A stretch of 64,000 nt of DNA from G020354785 sp964461435 (GCA_964461435.1 CAYWUI010000007.1:32598-96597); one strand, 5' to 3'; positions 26,657 through 37,800 are shown, counted from the stretch's first letter. Notes: a model not told the origin generated them from the sequence alone. A program made the numbers and translations.

Positions 26657-28294
26657 ATGAAAAAAATAAAAATCTTTCTGCTAGCAACATTAATAGTATT
26701 ATTAGCAGGGTGTGAAGATTTTCTCGATATAAATCATGATCCTAACAGGCCCTCGGAACCTGCAATAGATCAGTTACTCCCAGGAATAATGTATGACATT
26801 GCAGATGATTTATGTATCGGATATGGCAGAATAGGTTATGCCTGTGCAGTATATGTACATCAGCTGACAACAAGGCAACCCGAATATGATGATTATAACA
26901 TTTCAGGGTCTTCGTATGCCGTTGACCAGTACTGGGAAGACTTATATGCCGGTCCGGCAGAAGATCTTGCATTATTAATACAGATGGGAGAAGAAAGTGA
27001 TAACCTCATATATGCCGGTATTGGGAAGATAATGAAAGCATATTTGTTCAGCCAGATGGTTGACCTGTGGGGAGATATACCTTATACCGAAGCAAATACC
27101 ATGGGTATTACCGAACCGGCTTTTGATAATGACGAAGATATATATACGGCATTGTTTGCTTTAATCGACGCAGGTATTGCAGACATTAACAATACTGATG
27201 CTGAAAATATACTTGTTCCCGGCGATGACGATTTGATTTATGGCGGCGACACCGAAAAATGGATAAAAATGGCCAATACGCTGAAACTTAAAATGTACAA
27301 CCAGGTAAGGCTCGTTTCCATGTACAACCAGGCAGCAGTGGATAATTTGCTGGCAGGCGACCTGATTGGTCCCGCCGGTGATGATTTCATGCTTCCTTTT
27401 GGTACTTCGGTGGCACCTGAAAACCGTCATCCTGCATTTGTTTCAGAATACGGGGGATCACAGATAAGCAGTTATTTAAGCCCCTGGTTTTTTGAAATAT
27501 TAAGCGGCTTAAATGCAAATATTCATACGGGAATTGTTGATCCCAGGATACCTTACTACTGGTGTAACCAGCTGGCCGGAGGCGCACCTGAAAATCCGCC
27601 TGAATACAAAGATGGCGACTTCAACACGATCTATTTCGGATCTACAGGTCCGAACCGTGACCATGCAGGACGTGCAAGTTTCACAATGATAGGAATATAC
27701 CTCTGTGGCGGTAAATATGATGACGGCAGCGGCGGCGGCCCTCTTGGTTCTACTGACGGAACCGGTGCTGCGCCCGAAAGATTTATTACTTATGCCGACG
27801 AGTTATATATCGAGGCCGAACTTATGCAGGCAGGATTAGTAGCAGGCGATGCCAGGGCAAAGCTGGAAAAAGCAATATATGCTTCGTTTGCCCAGGTAGA
27901 TATGGTTGTTGATATGGTAGGCTCTGCCCAGGATGTCCCCGTTCTTTCGGGATCCGGAGCAGATACGGTTTATGTTACGCAGGTGCTTGCAGAGTATGAT
28001 GCAGGTGATGCTGAAAAGAAAATGGAGATTGTCATGACACAGAAGTGGATCTCTGCCTGGGGTAATCCAGTGGATCAGTATACCGATTACAGAAGAACAG
28101 GATATCCCGTGATGTTTGATGCTAATTCAAACGGAGGCATCCAGTATGAAGGTCCTGACGGCACTGCTCCTGTCCCGACACAGGAAACAAGAGCCTATCC
28201 GATATCATTTCCATATGATAAGGATGAAGTTATCCTTAATGATAACTGCACTCAGAAAATTGTTTCTCAGTCTCCTGTATTCTGGGATAATTAA
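26657..28294 (+). CDS. SusD/RagB-family nutrient-binding lipoprotein (locus 1)
   Basis: A 545-residue surface lipoprotein with signal LLAGCEDFLDIN (Cys19). The CED that follows is the acidic type seen in exported Bacteroidota lipoproteins. The body is of the SusD-like_2 type: DINHDPNRPSEP at the start, LWGDIPYTEA in the TPR-like repeat core and MTQKWISAWG near the end. SusD covers the mouth of SusC as a lid and binds the substrate. It lies 25 bases after susC and is 31 bases before the next lipoprotein gene. Confidence 0.92.
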   Translation: MKKIKIFLLATLIVLLAGCEDFLDINHDPNRPSEPAIDQLLPGIMYDIADDLCIGYGRIGYACAVYVHQLTTRQPEYDDYNISGSSYAVDQYWEDLYAGPAEDLALLIQMGEESDNLIYAGIGKIMKAYLFSQMVDLWGDIPYTEANTMGITEPAFDNDEDIYTALFALIDAGIADINNTDAENILVPGDDDLIYGGDTEKWIKMANTLKLKMYNQVRLVSMYNQAAVDNLLAGDLIGPAGDDFMLPFGTSVAPENRHPAFVSEYGGSQISSYLSPWFFEILSGLNANIHTGIVDPRIPYYWCNQLAGGAPENPPEYKDGDFNTIYFGSTGPNRDHAGRASFTMIGIYLCGGKYDDGSGGGPLGSTDGTGAAPERFITYADELYIEAELMQAGLVAGDARAKLEKAIYASFAQVDMVVDMVGSAQDVPVLSGSGADTVYVTQVLAEYDAGDAEKKMEIVMTQKWISAWGNPVDQYTDYRRTGYPVMFDANSNGGIQYEGPDGTAPVPTQETRAYPISFPYDKDEVILNDNCTQKIVSQSPVFWDN

Positions 28295-28325
28295 TATTAT
28301 TAGTTAAAAAATAAATTTTAAAAAC

Positions 28326-29222
28326 ATGAAGAAACTTATTTATATAATATTTGTACTGATTATCGGCTTGCTTACAACCTGTAATAAAGAGCCGGACCTC
28401 AGAATGCCAGATGTACAGGATGCAACTTCTGCTTATCTGAAAGCGACAGAGAACTCTTCGATCTCTATAGATCTGTACGATTTAGCCGGATTTACTTTTG
28501 AGGCTACAGTCGATATTTTATTCGACGATCCCTTTCAAAAACTCGCTGTGGTTGTTGTATTTGACGGGGATTTTGCTAGCCAGTATGTGCTGACAGATAA
28601 CATTACATCTGTTCCCCAGACAGTATCATATTCGATTGATGATATTGTCGCTGCTGTTGACGAATTGGATGCTGCCACTGATATAGTTGCAGGTGATGAA
28701 TTCGTTTTCTTTGTAAATACAACACTTGAAGACGGATCTCTTTTACCCGGCTACACTGATAACGGTGATATAGCTTTTAGTTCAACTTTAGCTAATGCGT
28801 TGACCGGTCTGAAAGGTGCTACGTTTGATATATCCATTCCTGTTCCATGTCCTTTCAGTATAGATGACTGGCCGGGAACATATGACTTCTTTGATGTTCT
28901 CTATCCGTCGGAAAATACGACATGCGAAATAACTCTGGATACGGAAGTTGAAAACGGACTGATAGTTGATGGTATCTGGGGACTCAGCGTCGGAGCTGTT
29001 CCTTTCAAAATTGTTCTTCATCCGGCCGACTTCTCGGTTAGCCATGAAGAACAACAAATAGGACAGGATATGTGGGGAAATGGCCCAGGTACTGCATCCA
29101 GCAGTGCAGAAAAAGGTGCAGGTACGTTCAACACGTGTACATTTACAATAAACCTGTTTCCTTATATATGTGTTGATGCAGGGTGTTTTGGAACACTTCC
29201 GATAATTCTTGTAAAACAATAA
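28326..29222 (+). CDS. Lipoprotein of unknown function, third gene of susCD locus 1
   Basis: A 298-residue lipoprotein (signal GLLTTC, Cys19). No catalytic motif is recognised. The sequence reads as two beta-sandwich-like halves: residues 20-150 with SISIDLYDLAGFTFEATVDI, and 170-298, rich in aromatic and cysteine residues (CPFSIDDWPGTYDF, TCTFTINLFPYICVDAGCFG). The position right behind SusD is that of SusE/SusF-type surface binding proteins or of the BT_2262-like group, so ligand binding at the cell surface is the likely role. A strong hairpin terminator follows its stop, so the operon has three genes. Confidence 0.7.
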   Translation: MKKLIYIIFVLIIGLLTTCNKEPDLRMPDVQDATSAYLKATENSSISIDLYDLAGFTFEATVDILFDDPFQKLAVVVVFDGDFASQYVLTDNITSVPQTVSYSIDDIVAAVDELDAATDIVAGDEFVFFVNTTLEDGSLLPGYTDNGDIAFSSTLANALTGLKGATFDISIPVPCPFSIDDWPGTYDFFDVLYPSENTTCEITLDTEVENGLIVDGIWGLSVGAVPFKIVLHPADFSVSHEEQQIGQDMWGNGPGTASSSAEKGAGTFNTCTFTINLFPYICVDAGCFGTLPIILVKQ

Positions 29223-29240
29223 TTGACTCAACAATAACTT

Positions 29241-29268
29241 AAAAAGCGAACCGGGAGGTTCGCTTTTT
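29241..29268 (+). terminator. Rho-independent terminator of susCD locus 1
   Basis: A perfect 12-base stem (AAAAAGCGAACC / GGTTCGCTTTTT) with the loop GGGA, 18 bases after the lipoprotein stop. The A and T tracts at the stem ends make it work in either direction. Confidence 0.85.
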
Positions 29269-29315
29269 AAGTATATAAGAATAATCTATTTACCACTATA
29301 ATTCAACTATTGGCA

Positions 29316-31709
29316 ATGAACCGGGCAGTAGTGACTTTTATATTACTGATTTTGTTAACCGGCATACGGAATTTAAACGGGCAGGGAAGCGGTTCTATTG
29401 AATCATACCTGCCGCCTGTTAAGGTTATTGAATCAAACGGACCTGAGCCCGGTTATTTCTTTATCTCTTCAAGAGTGCTTAATACAGCTTCTGCAAAACA
29501 TTTTGTCGCTATAGTTGATAATTACGGCACTCCCGTGTATTACAGGAGAATCTACCTCGGGAACGGCGGCTTTCGCCTGCAAAAAAACGGATATCTTACA
29601 TACCGTCCCAATTTTACGGGCTTCGGCTATTTTGTTCTTGACAGTTCGTTTAACCGTATCGATACTCTGTACATGACTGGCTATGATGCTAACCAGCATG
29701 ATTTTAAAATATCCCAAAACGGACATGCACTGTTTATTGGAAATTACTACAGAAGCGTTGATATGAGCCAGGTCGTCGAGGGTGGCAATCCGAACGCCAC
29801 TGCCATAGAACTGGTTATCCAGGAGTTTGACAGCCTCCAGAACCTCGTTTTTGAGTGGAGAAGCTGGGAGCATTTTGATATTCTTGATGCCAATGCTGCT
29901 TCCGTTAACTTTACTTCTTCAATTATTGACTATGTTCACCCCAACGGTATTGAATTTGATTCCGATACAAGCATACTTCTCTCATCACGGCATCTTGACG
30001 AGATAACAAAAATTGACAGGAGAACCGGTGATATTATATGGAGGCTCGGGGGGAAAAAAAACCAGTTTACTTTTATAAACGATACCATAGGCTTTTCTCA
30101 ACAGCATAGCATTATTAAACTTGATAACGGCAATATACTGCTTTTTGATAATGGCAATTATCATACACCGCAGCTTTCCAGTGCTGTTGAATACACGATT
30201 AATGAAGATTCAATGACTGCAACCCTTGTTAAAAGGTACCGCCCCGATTTTGATATATATGCATTTTTTGGATGCAACGCGCAAAAACTGCAGGGGGGCA
30301 ATATATTACTCGGACTCGGGGAGACCGCTCCTTCCCTTATTGAGCTCCGTCCCGATAATTCTGTTGCGCTAATAATGGACTTTTCAGATTATGCATCATC
30401 CCTCCTTATAACCAAACATCCGTGGAAAACAAATTTGTTCACTACAAATACCGATACTGTTATATTCCCGAAATATGAGTATATGACATATTACTACCAG
30501 TTAAAGCTATTCAATAAATCGGATAATCCCATTAATATTACGGGGTATTCAAATCATACATCATCTTTTTATATAGATGAAGATTTTCCCTTTACTATTC
30601 CTCCAAATAGTGATACAATTATTAATGTAGCATTCAATCCGGTTACTGAAGGTTATGTTGAAGACGTACTGACAATTAATTCCGACATAGTAAGCGACAC
30701 ACTCATACAGCGAATTGCACAGCAGGTATTCCTTTCAGGTACAAGCGACGATTTCAATCCCCCGGTGGCGAATATATCCCCTTCGGATGAAGGCGCTGTA
30801 CTCCTGGACACAAAAGTATATATTGAGTTTGACGAACCGGTCAGATTTGTTGATAATTCCAGGATTGACTATACAAATATTAAAACTCTGCTGACTTTTA
30901 AAAAGACCGATGCCCAGGGTGAGGATGTCGATTTTATTGTTACTGTGAGTACCGACAAAAGATTGATAACCCTGAAGCCCACATCATACCTTGAAGAAGA
31001 ACAGGCATATTATGTGTCTGTGGCAACCGGACTGGAAGATTACTCCGACAATGCGGCTGATGCATTCAGTGCCAGCTTTACAACAAAAGAGATACAGCCT
31101 CCGCAAATACAAATTTTTCCCGGGGATGGATCCACAGATGTCCCAACAATACTGGAGGCCACGGCTAGCTTTAATGAACCGGTAAGATTAACTGACAACC
31201 GGGATATTGATGATACAAACGTTGACTCGTTAATTACCTTTAAAGAATCATCAGGCCATATGAGCCACGTTGCTTTCGATGCAACGATAAATACGGGGAA
31301 GACTGAAATTACTATTGTTCCTGATTCAGAATTAAAACCTTATACGGACTATGTAATAATAGTCAGAGATATTGAAGATTACAGTAATAATACCCTGCCT
31401 GGCAATATTGCCAAGTCATATTTTACAACAGGTGCATCCACACTTACACCGGTTATATCATTAAAGTCAGATTCCCGGTATATTATATACCCTAATCCGT
31501 GCAATGAAAAATTTGTCATCGATTTTGGCAGCGGGGGAACAAGGATAATAAAAGTGTACAACTTTTCAGGAGATGTAATCTTTCGTGAAATGTCTGACAG
31601 TATGGTACAAACGGTTGATTTGCGCGGTTTGCCCCCGGGCATATATTTTGTTGAAATAATTCAGACCGGTATCCCGGGAAAGACCTTGTTAAAAGTCATT
31701 AATAAATAG
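29316..31709 (+). CDS. Arylsulfotransferase-like secreted protein with T9SS sorting domain (ASST1)
   Basis: About 797 residues. The signal peptide ends near LNGQ. Residues about 30-380 form an aryl-sulfate sulfotransferase-like beta propeller (VAIVDNYGTPVYYRR, GYDANQHDFKISQNGHALFI, IDYVHPNGIEFDSD, LLSSRHLDEITKIDRRTG, IIWRLGGKKNQFTF, SQQHSIIKLDNGNILLFDNG). A choice-of-anchor-D type domain (about 390-480) and two Big_5/Ig-like domains (about 485-595 and 600-705) follow. The C-terminal T9SS sorting domain is YPNPCNEKFVIDF to LPPGIYFVEI. Family enzymes move sulfate between phenolic compounds without PAPS, but activity here is unproven. A TTG lies two codons upstream; the ATG was taken as the start. 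Confidence 0.85.
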   Translation: MNRAVVTFILLILLTGIRNLNGQGSGSIESYLPPVKVIESNGPEPGYFFISSRVLNTASAKHFVAIVDNYGTPVYYRRIYLGNGGFRLQKNGYLTYRPNFTGFGYFVLDSSFNRIDTLYMTGYDANQHDFKISQNGHALFIGNYYRSVDMSQVVEGGNPNATAIELVIQEFDSLQNLVFEWRSWEHFDILDANAASVNFTSSIIDYVHPNGIEFDSDTSILLSSRHLDEITKIDRRTGDIIWRLGGKKNQFTFINDTIGFSQQHSIIKLDNGNILLFDNGNYHTPQLSSAVEYTINEDSMTATLVKRYRPDFDIYAFFGCNAQKLQGGNILLGLGETAPSLIELRPDNSVALIMDFSDYASSLLITKHPWKTNLFTTNTDTVIFPKYEYMTYYYQLKLFNKSDNPINITGYSNHTSSFYIDEDFPFTIPPNSDTIINVAFNPVTEGYVEDVLTINSDIVSDTLIQRIAQQVFLSGTSDDFNPPVANISPSDEGAVLLDTKVYIEFDEPVRFVDNSRIDYTNIKTLLTFKKTDAQGEDVDFIVTVSTDKRLITLKPTSYLEEEQAYYVSVATGLEDYSDNAADAFSASFTTKEIQPPQIQIFPGDGSTDVPTILEATASFNEPVRLTDNRDIDDTNVDSLITFKESSGHMSHVAFDATINTGKTEITIVPDSELKPYTDYVIIVRDIEDYSNNTLPGNIAKSYFTTGASTLTPVISLKSDSRYIIYPNPCNEKFVIDFGSGGTRIIKVYNFSGDVIFREMSDSMVQTVDLRGLPPGIYFVEIIQTGIPGKTLLKVINK

Positions 31710-31769
31710 AGTATCTTAACTGAAATATTAGCTATTATGTATTATATCATTTCAGTTACAGATCAGCAT

Positions 31770-33917
31770 ATGCATAACTATTATGTCCCCAGGTTGCCGG
31801 TTCTTGCTTTATTGCTTCTTTTTATTTTCATATTAAAAGGTTCCGGACAGCAACCTTATGCTAATACCCTGCTTCAGTATACCAGCCCCCGGAACGGATC
31901 AGCTTATGTGACAAGGGAAAGTTCCATAATAATAAGGTTCAGTAAAAAAGTGCTTAAAGAATCTGTACCTGACTCAGCCATAATAGTTGCCGGCTCTGTA
32001 AAAGGCCGGTACCAGGGCAAATCACACCTGTGTAAGGATGAAAAAACTCTTATTTTTGAGCATCATGATCCTTTTAAAGTTTCAGAAATAATAAATGTGA
32101 CAGTGCCTGATGGTTTATATACAACAGGCAGGGAAATGATTCCCGGCTTTGATTTTTCTTTCCATGTTACAAATAATAATGACAGCTGCAGGAATGCAGG
32201 GAACATTGGTAACACGTATAGTGAGACTTCAGAAATTCCGGATTTATATGAATGGCCGGCTGAATCATATAACGGCAGATTAAAATCAGCATATGACGAC
32301 TTCCCCGCAATATATTCTTTAAGAAGCGATAATCCTTCAGGAGGGTACTATTTCCTTGAAAAAAATTATGCGGGTTATTGCTATTTGATTATTATGGACA
32401 ACTTCGGTACCCCGATATTTTACAGGATCCTGGAGGATAATGCCCATAACTTTACCCTTCAGCCTACCGGATATCTTTCCTATTTTATTGAAAGTGAAAG
32501 AAGTTTTGAGATTCTGGACAGTCTGTATCATGTTGCCGCTACCTACAGTATGAAAAACGGCTATGATGCTGACAGTCATGATTTCATCCTGCTGGAAAAC
32601 GGACATTCATTAATGATGGCATATGATCATCAGCTGGTTGCGATGGATAAGGTAATAGAAGGTGGTGATCCTGAGGCCACGGTGGTAGGACTGGTAATCC
32701 AGGAGCTGGATGAGGAGCAGAATGTTATTTTTCAGTGGAGAAGCTGGGATCATTTCAACATCCTTGATACTGACGAATCTGTTGTTAACCTCACTTCAAA
32801 GTATGTTGATTATGTTCACGGCAATTCCCTTGATATTGATTCCGACACGTCACTGCTTCTATGTTCAAAGAATCTGAACGAGGTAACAAAAATTAACAGG
32901 CTGACAGGTGAAATAATCTGGCGCCTGGGCGGCAAACATAACCAGTTCACCTTTATTAACGATGACCGGGGATTCTCAATGCAGCACTCTGCAAAAAAAC
33001 TGGAAAACGGTAATCTGATAATTTTTGATAACGGGAAACTGGCAGAATCCGGATATTCCAGGGGCATTGAATATGAGCTCGATGAACAACATTATACTGT
33101 AACCCTTCTCAATGAATATAAGCATGATTCAAGCGTTTTCTCACCCCTGATGGGTAATATGCAAAGGTTACCCAACGGCAATACACTTATAGGCTGGGGT
33201 AAGAACCTGGGTGATTACGTTTGTACCGAATTTAACTCTTATGGTGCAATAACAAATGACATATATACAGATGATAATGTAAAAAGTTACCGGGTGTATA
33301 AATTTGACTGGAATCCGAAAATTATTGAGCCGGAGAAGGAGATTCTTGTATTTGATACTGTAAAACCATATAGTACTGACACAAAGGAAATAAGGATATT
33401 CAACAGGACAGATGAAAATATAATAATTAACGGCTATTCAAGGAGTAATAATCCTTTCTATGTAACGACCGCTTTTCCTGTTATAATTCCGCAAAATGAC
33501 AGCCGTGTGCTGAAAATTAAATTCGTTCCCTTAGAGATTGGTGAGTTTAATGATATAATGACGATATACTCGGACGGACTGTCAGATAATAATGAGACAC
33601 AAAGAATTGGAGTCCAGTTTAACATTAAAGGCGCCTCTTCCTGGGATGCTACCCCTGTAAAAAGATTACTGTCCCGCCAGAACAAGGAATTGCAGATATA
33701 CCCTAATCCTGTCTCTGACCGCCTGTCAATATTCAATGCCGATAACATAGTCTACCTGGCAGTAAGAGACATACACGGAAGCGTGATTTTTTCAAAAGAA
33801 ATCCGTGATAACAGACTGACTGAAATAGACTGCTCAGGCTTCTATCCCGGAATATATATGCTGGAGTTAACTGACGGATCGGGCTTAAAATACTCCACAA
33901 AATTTATTAAGAGATAA
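31770..33917 (+). CDS. Arylsulfotransferase-like secreted protein with T9SS sorting domain (ASST2)
   Basis: A paralogue of the preceding gene. The start at 31770 gives a clean signal peptide (LALLLLFIFILKGSGQQ); an in-frame ATG at 31737 adds 11 residues. One Ig-like domain (about 20-145) comes first, then the sulfotransferase-like propeller (NFGTPIFYRIL, GYDADSHDFILLENGHSLMM, VDYVHGNSLDIDSD, WRLGGKHNQFTF, SMQHSAKKLENGNLIIFDNG), a choice-of-anchor-D domain and a T9SS C-terminal domain (YPNPVSDRLSIF to PGIYMLEL). At the spot where ASST1 has SSRHLDEI this protein has CSKNLNEV, so both the arginine and the histidine are replaced. The last 11 bases overlap the convergent lipoprotein gene. Confidence 0.85.
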   Translation: MHNYYVPRLPVLALLLLFIFILKGSGQQPYANTLLQYTSPRNGSAYVTRESSIIIRFSKKVLKESVPDSAIIVAGSVKGRYQGKSHLCKDEKTLIFEHHDPFKVSEIINVTVPDGLYTTGREMIPGFDFSFHVTNNNDSCRNAGNIGNTYSETSEIPDLYEWPAESYNGRLKSAYDDFPAIYSLRSDNPSGGYYFLEKNYAGYCYLIIMDNFGTPIFYRILEDNAHNFTLQPTGYLSYFIESERSFEILDSLYHVAATYSMKNGYDADSHDFILLENGHSLMMAYDHQLVAMDKVIEGGDPEATVVGLVIQELDEEQNVIFQWRSWDHFNILDTDESVVNLTSKYVDYVHGNSLDIDSDTSLLLCSKNLNEVTKINRLTGEIIWRLGGKHNQFTFINDDRGFSMQHSAKKLENGNLIIFDNGKLAESGYSRGIEYELDEQHYTVTLLNEYKHDSSVFSPLMGNMQRLPNGNTLIGWGKNLGDYVCTEFNSYGAITNDIYTDDNVKSYRVYKFDWNPKIIEPEKEILVFDTVKPYSTDTKEIRIFNRTDENIIINGYSRSNNPFYVTTAFPVIIPQNDSRVLKIKFVPLEIGEFNDIMTIYSDGLSDNNETQRIGVQFNIKGASSWDATPVKRLLSRQNKELQIYPNPVSDRLSIFNADNIVYLAVRDIHGSVIFSKEIRDNRLTEIDCSGFYPGIYMLELTDGSGLKYSTKFIKR

Positions 33918-34620
33918 ACACAGTATTTATCAGGGAATTGTAATATTCAACAATCGTTTTAAGGTCAGCTACCTTATTTATTTTAAGATTATTTGACTTG
34001 ATAAATGACATTATCGCCGGGGAATAATTATCAAAAAACTTCATAAATCTCTTTTTATTACTGTTCACAAATAAAACTTTTTCTCCTTCCATTATGTACA
34101 GCTCTTCCTGAACATAATTATGATCAATTGACGAATATGCCCCGTATTTTACTTCACTTTCAGGCTTTGGCCTGTAAACATAGGTCTTTAATAATTTTGC
34201 TTCCCCGTCATATAATATCTGCGCTATTCCATATAATTTTGAACCTGTTGCTTTAACATTAAGGTTGATAAACCTGTGACTTGCCCCTGCTTCATCTTCC
34301 CATGAAAATTCTTTTATTCTGTATAAATCCAGAATTTTTATCTCTCCGGAAAGCTGTATCTCGAGATTGTTATTCTTCAGATCATATTTAACAGGATAGT
34401 TTTCAATTGTCTGATTCGAAATAAGGGTAAATTTACCCATATGCCATTCATCATCGATGTAATAGGAATCATTACTTCCGGCCTCTTTGGTATTAAAATC
34501 TATAATTATTTCATACGGCGTTCCCAGTATTGTATAATCGTGGGGCGACCACTGGGAGTAAAGACAGCCAGTAAGAGATAAAAGTAACAAACCCTGCATA
34601 ATACAATTTCCCCCGATCAT
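33907..34620 (-). CDS. Putative lipoprotein of unknown function
   Basis: A 237-residue protein. The N-terminus (LLLLSLTGC, Cys19 from the first ATG) looks like a lipoprotein signal but lacks the usual positive charges; an internal ATG at 34599 is an alternative start. The rest is beta-rich (YTILGTPYEIIIDFNTKEAG, YPVKYDLKNNNLEIQLSGEI) and ends with a helical part (KRFMKFFDNYSPAIMSFIK). No family is recognised. It is the only leftward gene between the two susCD loci, with its 3' end overlapping ASST2 by 11 bases. Confidence 0.65.
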   Translation of the reverse strand: MIGGNCIMQGLLLLSLTGCLYSQWSPHDYTILGTPYEIIIDFNTKEAGSNDSYYIDDEWHMGKFTLISNQTIENYPVKYDLKNNNLEIQLSGEIKILDLYRIKEFSWEDEAGASHRFINLNVKATGSKLYGIAQILYDGEAKLLKTYVYRPKPESEVKYGAYSSIDHNYVQEELYIMEGEKVLFVNSNKKRFMKFFDNYSPAIMSFIKSNNLKINKVADLKTIVEYYNSLINTVFIS

Positions 34621-34779
34621 GTTAATTGCTTTTTAATTGATTTAAATTTGTATATGTATATATTCCGGCCTCTTCAATAGTGACCTGTAAAATATTTTAT
34701 AAAATTAATAACATTTGTTCAATTTTTAAAAAATACATCTATTTTATCCTTCTTTTAAAAAATTTTCCCTGAATTTTAA

Positions 34780-34787
34780 TAGTTTTG
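34780..34787 (+). promoter_or_regulatory. Candidate -7 promoter box for the second susCD operon
   Basis: TAGTTTTG fits TAnnTTTG and ends 35 bases before the susC ATG. No TTG at the expected -33 position was seen. Confidence 0.4.
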
Positions 34788-34822
34788 AATAATAATAAAT
34801 CATTTATTATGTTATCCATGTC

Positions 34823-37800
34823 ATGAATAAACTCTTTGTTTGCATATGCATCTTACTTTTTCTGCCGGCTCAGATTTTATTCTCCCAGACCCGCAATATT
34901 TCGGGAAGAGTCATCAGTTCGGAGGATAGCCTGGGCCTTCCCGGTGTTACGGTGATTGTAAAGGGTGCGGATATCGGTACTATTACAAACATTGAAGGTA
35001 TGTACTCTCTTGATATTCCGGCAGAAAGTGATTCACTTGTATTCAGTTTCATCGGTATGCAGTCACTGGTAAAGGATGTACAAGGTAAGAACATAATAAA
35101 TGTTACGCTCAGGCCAAAGTTATACGAGGTAAATGAAGTGGTTGTCACCGCGCTGGGAATAAAAAGGGCAAGCAAAGCCCTGGGATATTCCGCAACAAGT
35201 GTTTCAAGCAAGGATTTAACCGGGGGAAGGGACAGGAGCATGCTTAACTCCCTTCAGGGGAAGGTAGCAGGTGTAAATGTCAGTTCTGCTTCGGGGGCTC
35301 CCGGTGCATCCTCAAGGATACTTCTTCGCGGCATATCAACTCTGGGAGGTTCCAACCAGCCTCTTTTTGTTATTGACGGCGTACCTGTAAATAACAGCTA
35401 TACAGGCAGTACATCTATTAACGGAGGCACCGACTTTGGCAATAAGATTAACGATCTTAATCCCGATGATATTGAGAATATATCTATACTTAAAGGCGCC
35501 TCGGGTGCAGCACTCTATGGTTCAAGAGCAGCTAACGGCGTAATTATTATTACAACGAAAAAGGGCGAACAGCTTAAAGGAAAGAAAAAATCCGAAATTA
35601 CTGTTTCAGGTTCAGTAAGATTTGAAGAGCCTTTACGGACAATAAAGTACCAGAATGAATTCGGGCAGGGAATATACGGTGATGCTGTTAACTATGAGAA
35701 CATGAGCTGGGGCCCTGCATTTGATAACAAATTGCACTACTGGGGTTACGAGGTGGATAACACACTGAGGGTAAAGCCATATGTCGGTCTACCCAACAAC
35801 GTGAGAGAATTTTTCGATACCGGGGAAAATTATAATAACTCTATTTCCATATCAGGAGGTAATGAACAGACAACTTACTATATATCGTATTCAAATGTGA
35901 TGCACGACGGTATATTTCCGACTAATTCCGACAGCTATAACAGGCATACACTGTCAGCCAGGGGTACCCATATAACCTCATCCAGGCTGAGCAGCTCATT
36001 TTCGATAAACTACATAAAAAAGAACAATAAATCAGTTCCAACAGGACAGGGTGAAAACTCGGTATATAACCAGGTGATGCAGACACCCAGGGATATAAGC
36101 CTGCTGGAACTTGAAGATATTGACAGCAAATGGAATAATCTTGACAACTATTACTCGTTATATACTGTGAATCCCTATTTTATTCTGAAAAAAAACGGGA
36201 ATACCAATAATGAAGACAGGGTATATGGAAGTGTTGACCTTGATTACCGCATTGCTGAGCCCCTGTCACTTAAACTGCGCCTTGGTGGTGATGTTTCCAA
36301 TGAGCAGTTAAAACAATGGCGTGCTATAATAGAACCGGGAGGTAATAATGAGTTTTCTGCAGTATTCGAACCGGGCAGCGTAAGTGAGGGATCAAGTTAT
36401 GTCATGCAGCTGAACAGTGACCTTATACTTAACTACAATAAGGAATTTGGGAACTTCAGCATAGATGCCATAATTGGCCATAACCTGAACCATAGGACTG
36501 TTAAAAGCATATCAGCATCGGTAAATGATCTTACTATACCGGACTTCTTCCAGCTAAAAAACTCATCCGAAACTCCTTTTGCCAGTGAGAGTTACGTGAA
36601 ACGCAGGCTTGTTGGTGTTTTCAGCAGCCTGGATTTATCTTATAAAAGCATCCTGTTTGTTACTATGACAGCCAGAAATGACTGGAGCTCAACCCTGCCC
36701 CTTAAAAATAATTCATTCTTCTATCCCGGGATTAGTGCCTCACTAATATTCACGGAATTATTTCCTTCGATCAGGAAACACTTTCCTTATGGTAAATTAA
36801 GAGCTGCTTTTACAAGGGTAGGTAACGATGCGCCGGTATATAGTATTCATTCTGTATTTGTTACCGGCGGTCATTCGGACGGGTATGGATATTTAAGATA
36901 TCCTTTGCCTAACGGCGTAAACTCCTATGAAGTAAGTAACCTTATAGGAAATGAAGAGCTGAAGCCGGAGCTTACAACAGAATTTGAAGCCGGCACTGAC
37001 CTCAGGTTCTTTAATAACCGCCTGGGCATTGATGTTTCATATTATGATAAAAACACAACGAATCTTATATGGCCGGCACCGCTTCCATCTTCGTCGGGAT
37101 ATACATACAAAACCGTTAACCTCGGAAAGATGACAAATAAAGGGGTTGAAGCCCTGCTTAATCTCACTCCTGTTCAGAGAAACCGCTTCCAGTGGGATAT
37201 ATCATTTAATTATACTAAGAATAACAATAAGCTTGTAGAACTGACAGAGGGACTGGACAGGATTGAAATTACCGGAATAAGCGTTGAGGGCGGCCAGCAA
37301 ATTAATTTCGTAGCCAAGCCGGGAAGGACCGTTGGCATATTTGAAGGACGTGAAGTAAAACGCGATGACCAGGGACGGATTGTGGTTGATAATACGGGTT
37401 TGCCAGTTGCGGCCGACTCCCTTGTTGAATACGGCGACAGGGAGTATAATTTTATTGCCGGTATCAATACAAAATTGTCATGGAGGGGGCTTTCAATATC
37501 CGGCACAGTTGACATAAGGCAGGGAGGAATCATGTATTCAAGGACAAAGGAAATTTCAGTATGGGCCGGTACCGTACCATTAACACTTTATAATATGAGA
37601 GAACCTTTTATTATACCTAATTCAGTATATGAAACAGGAAGAGATGAGAATGACGAGCCCGTATACGCTGAAAACAATATACCAATTGATGCGGTTCATA
37701 TAGTCGATTACTGGGGAAACGGCGGTACCGAACTGGATGGTAATGCTTTAATTGATAAATCATACATAAAACTGAGGGAAGTTATTCTGTCATATTCCGT

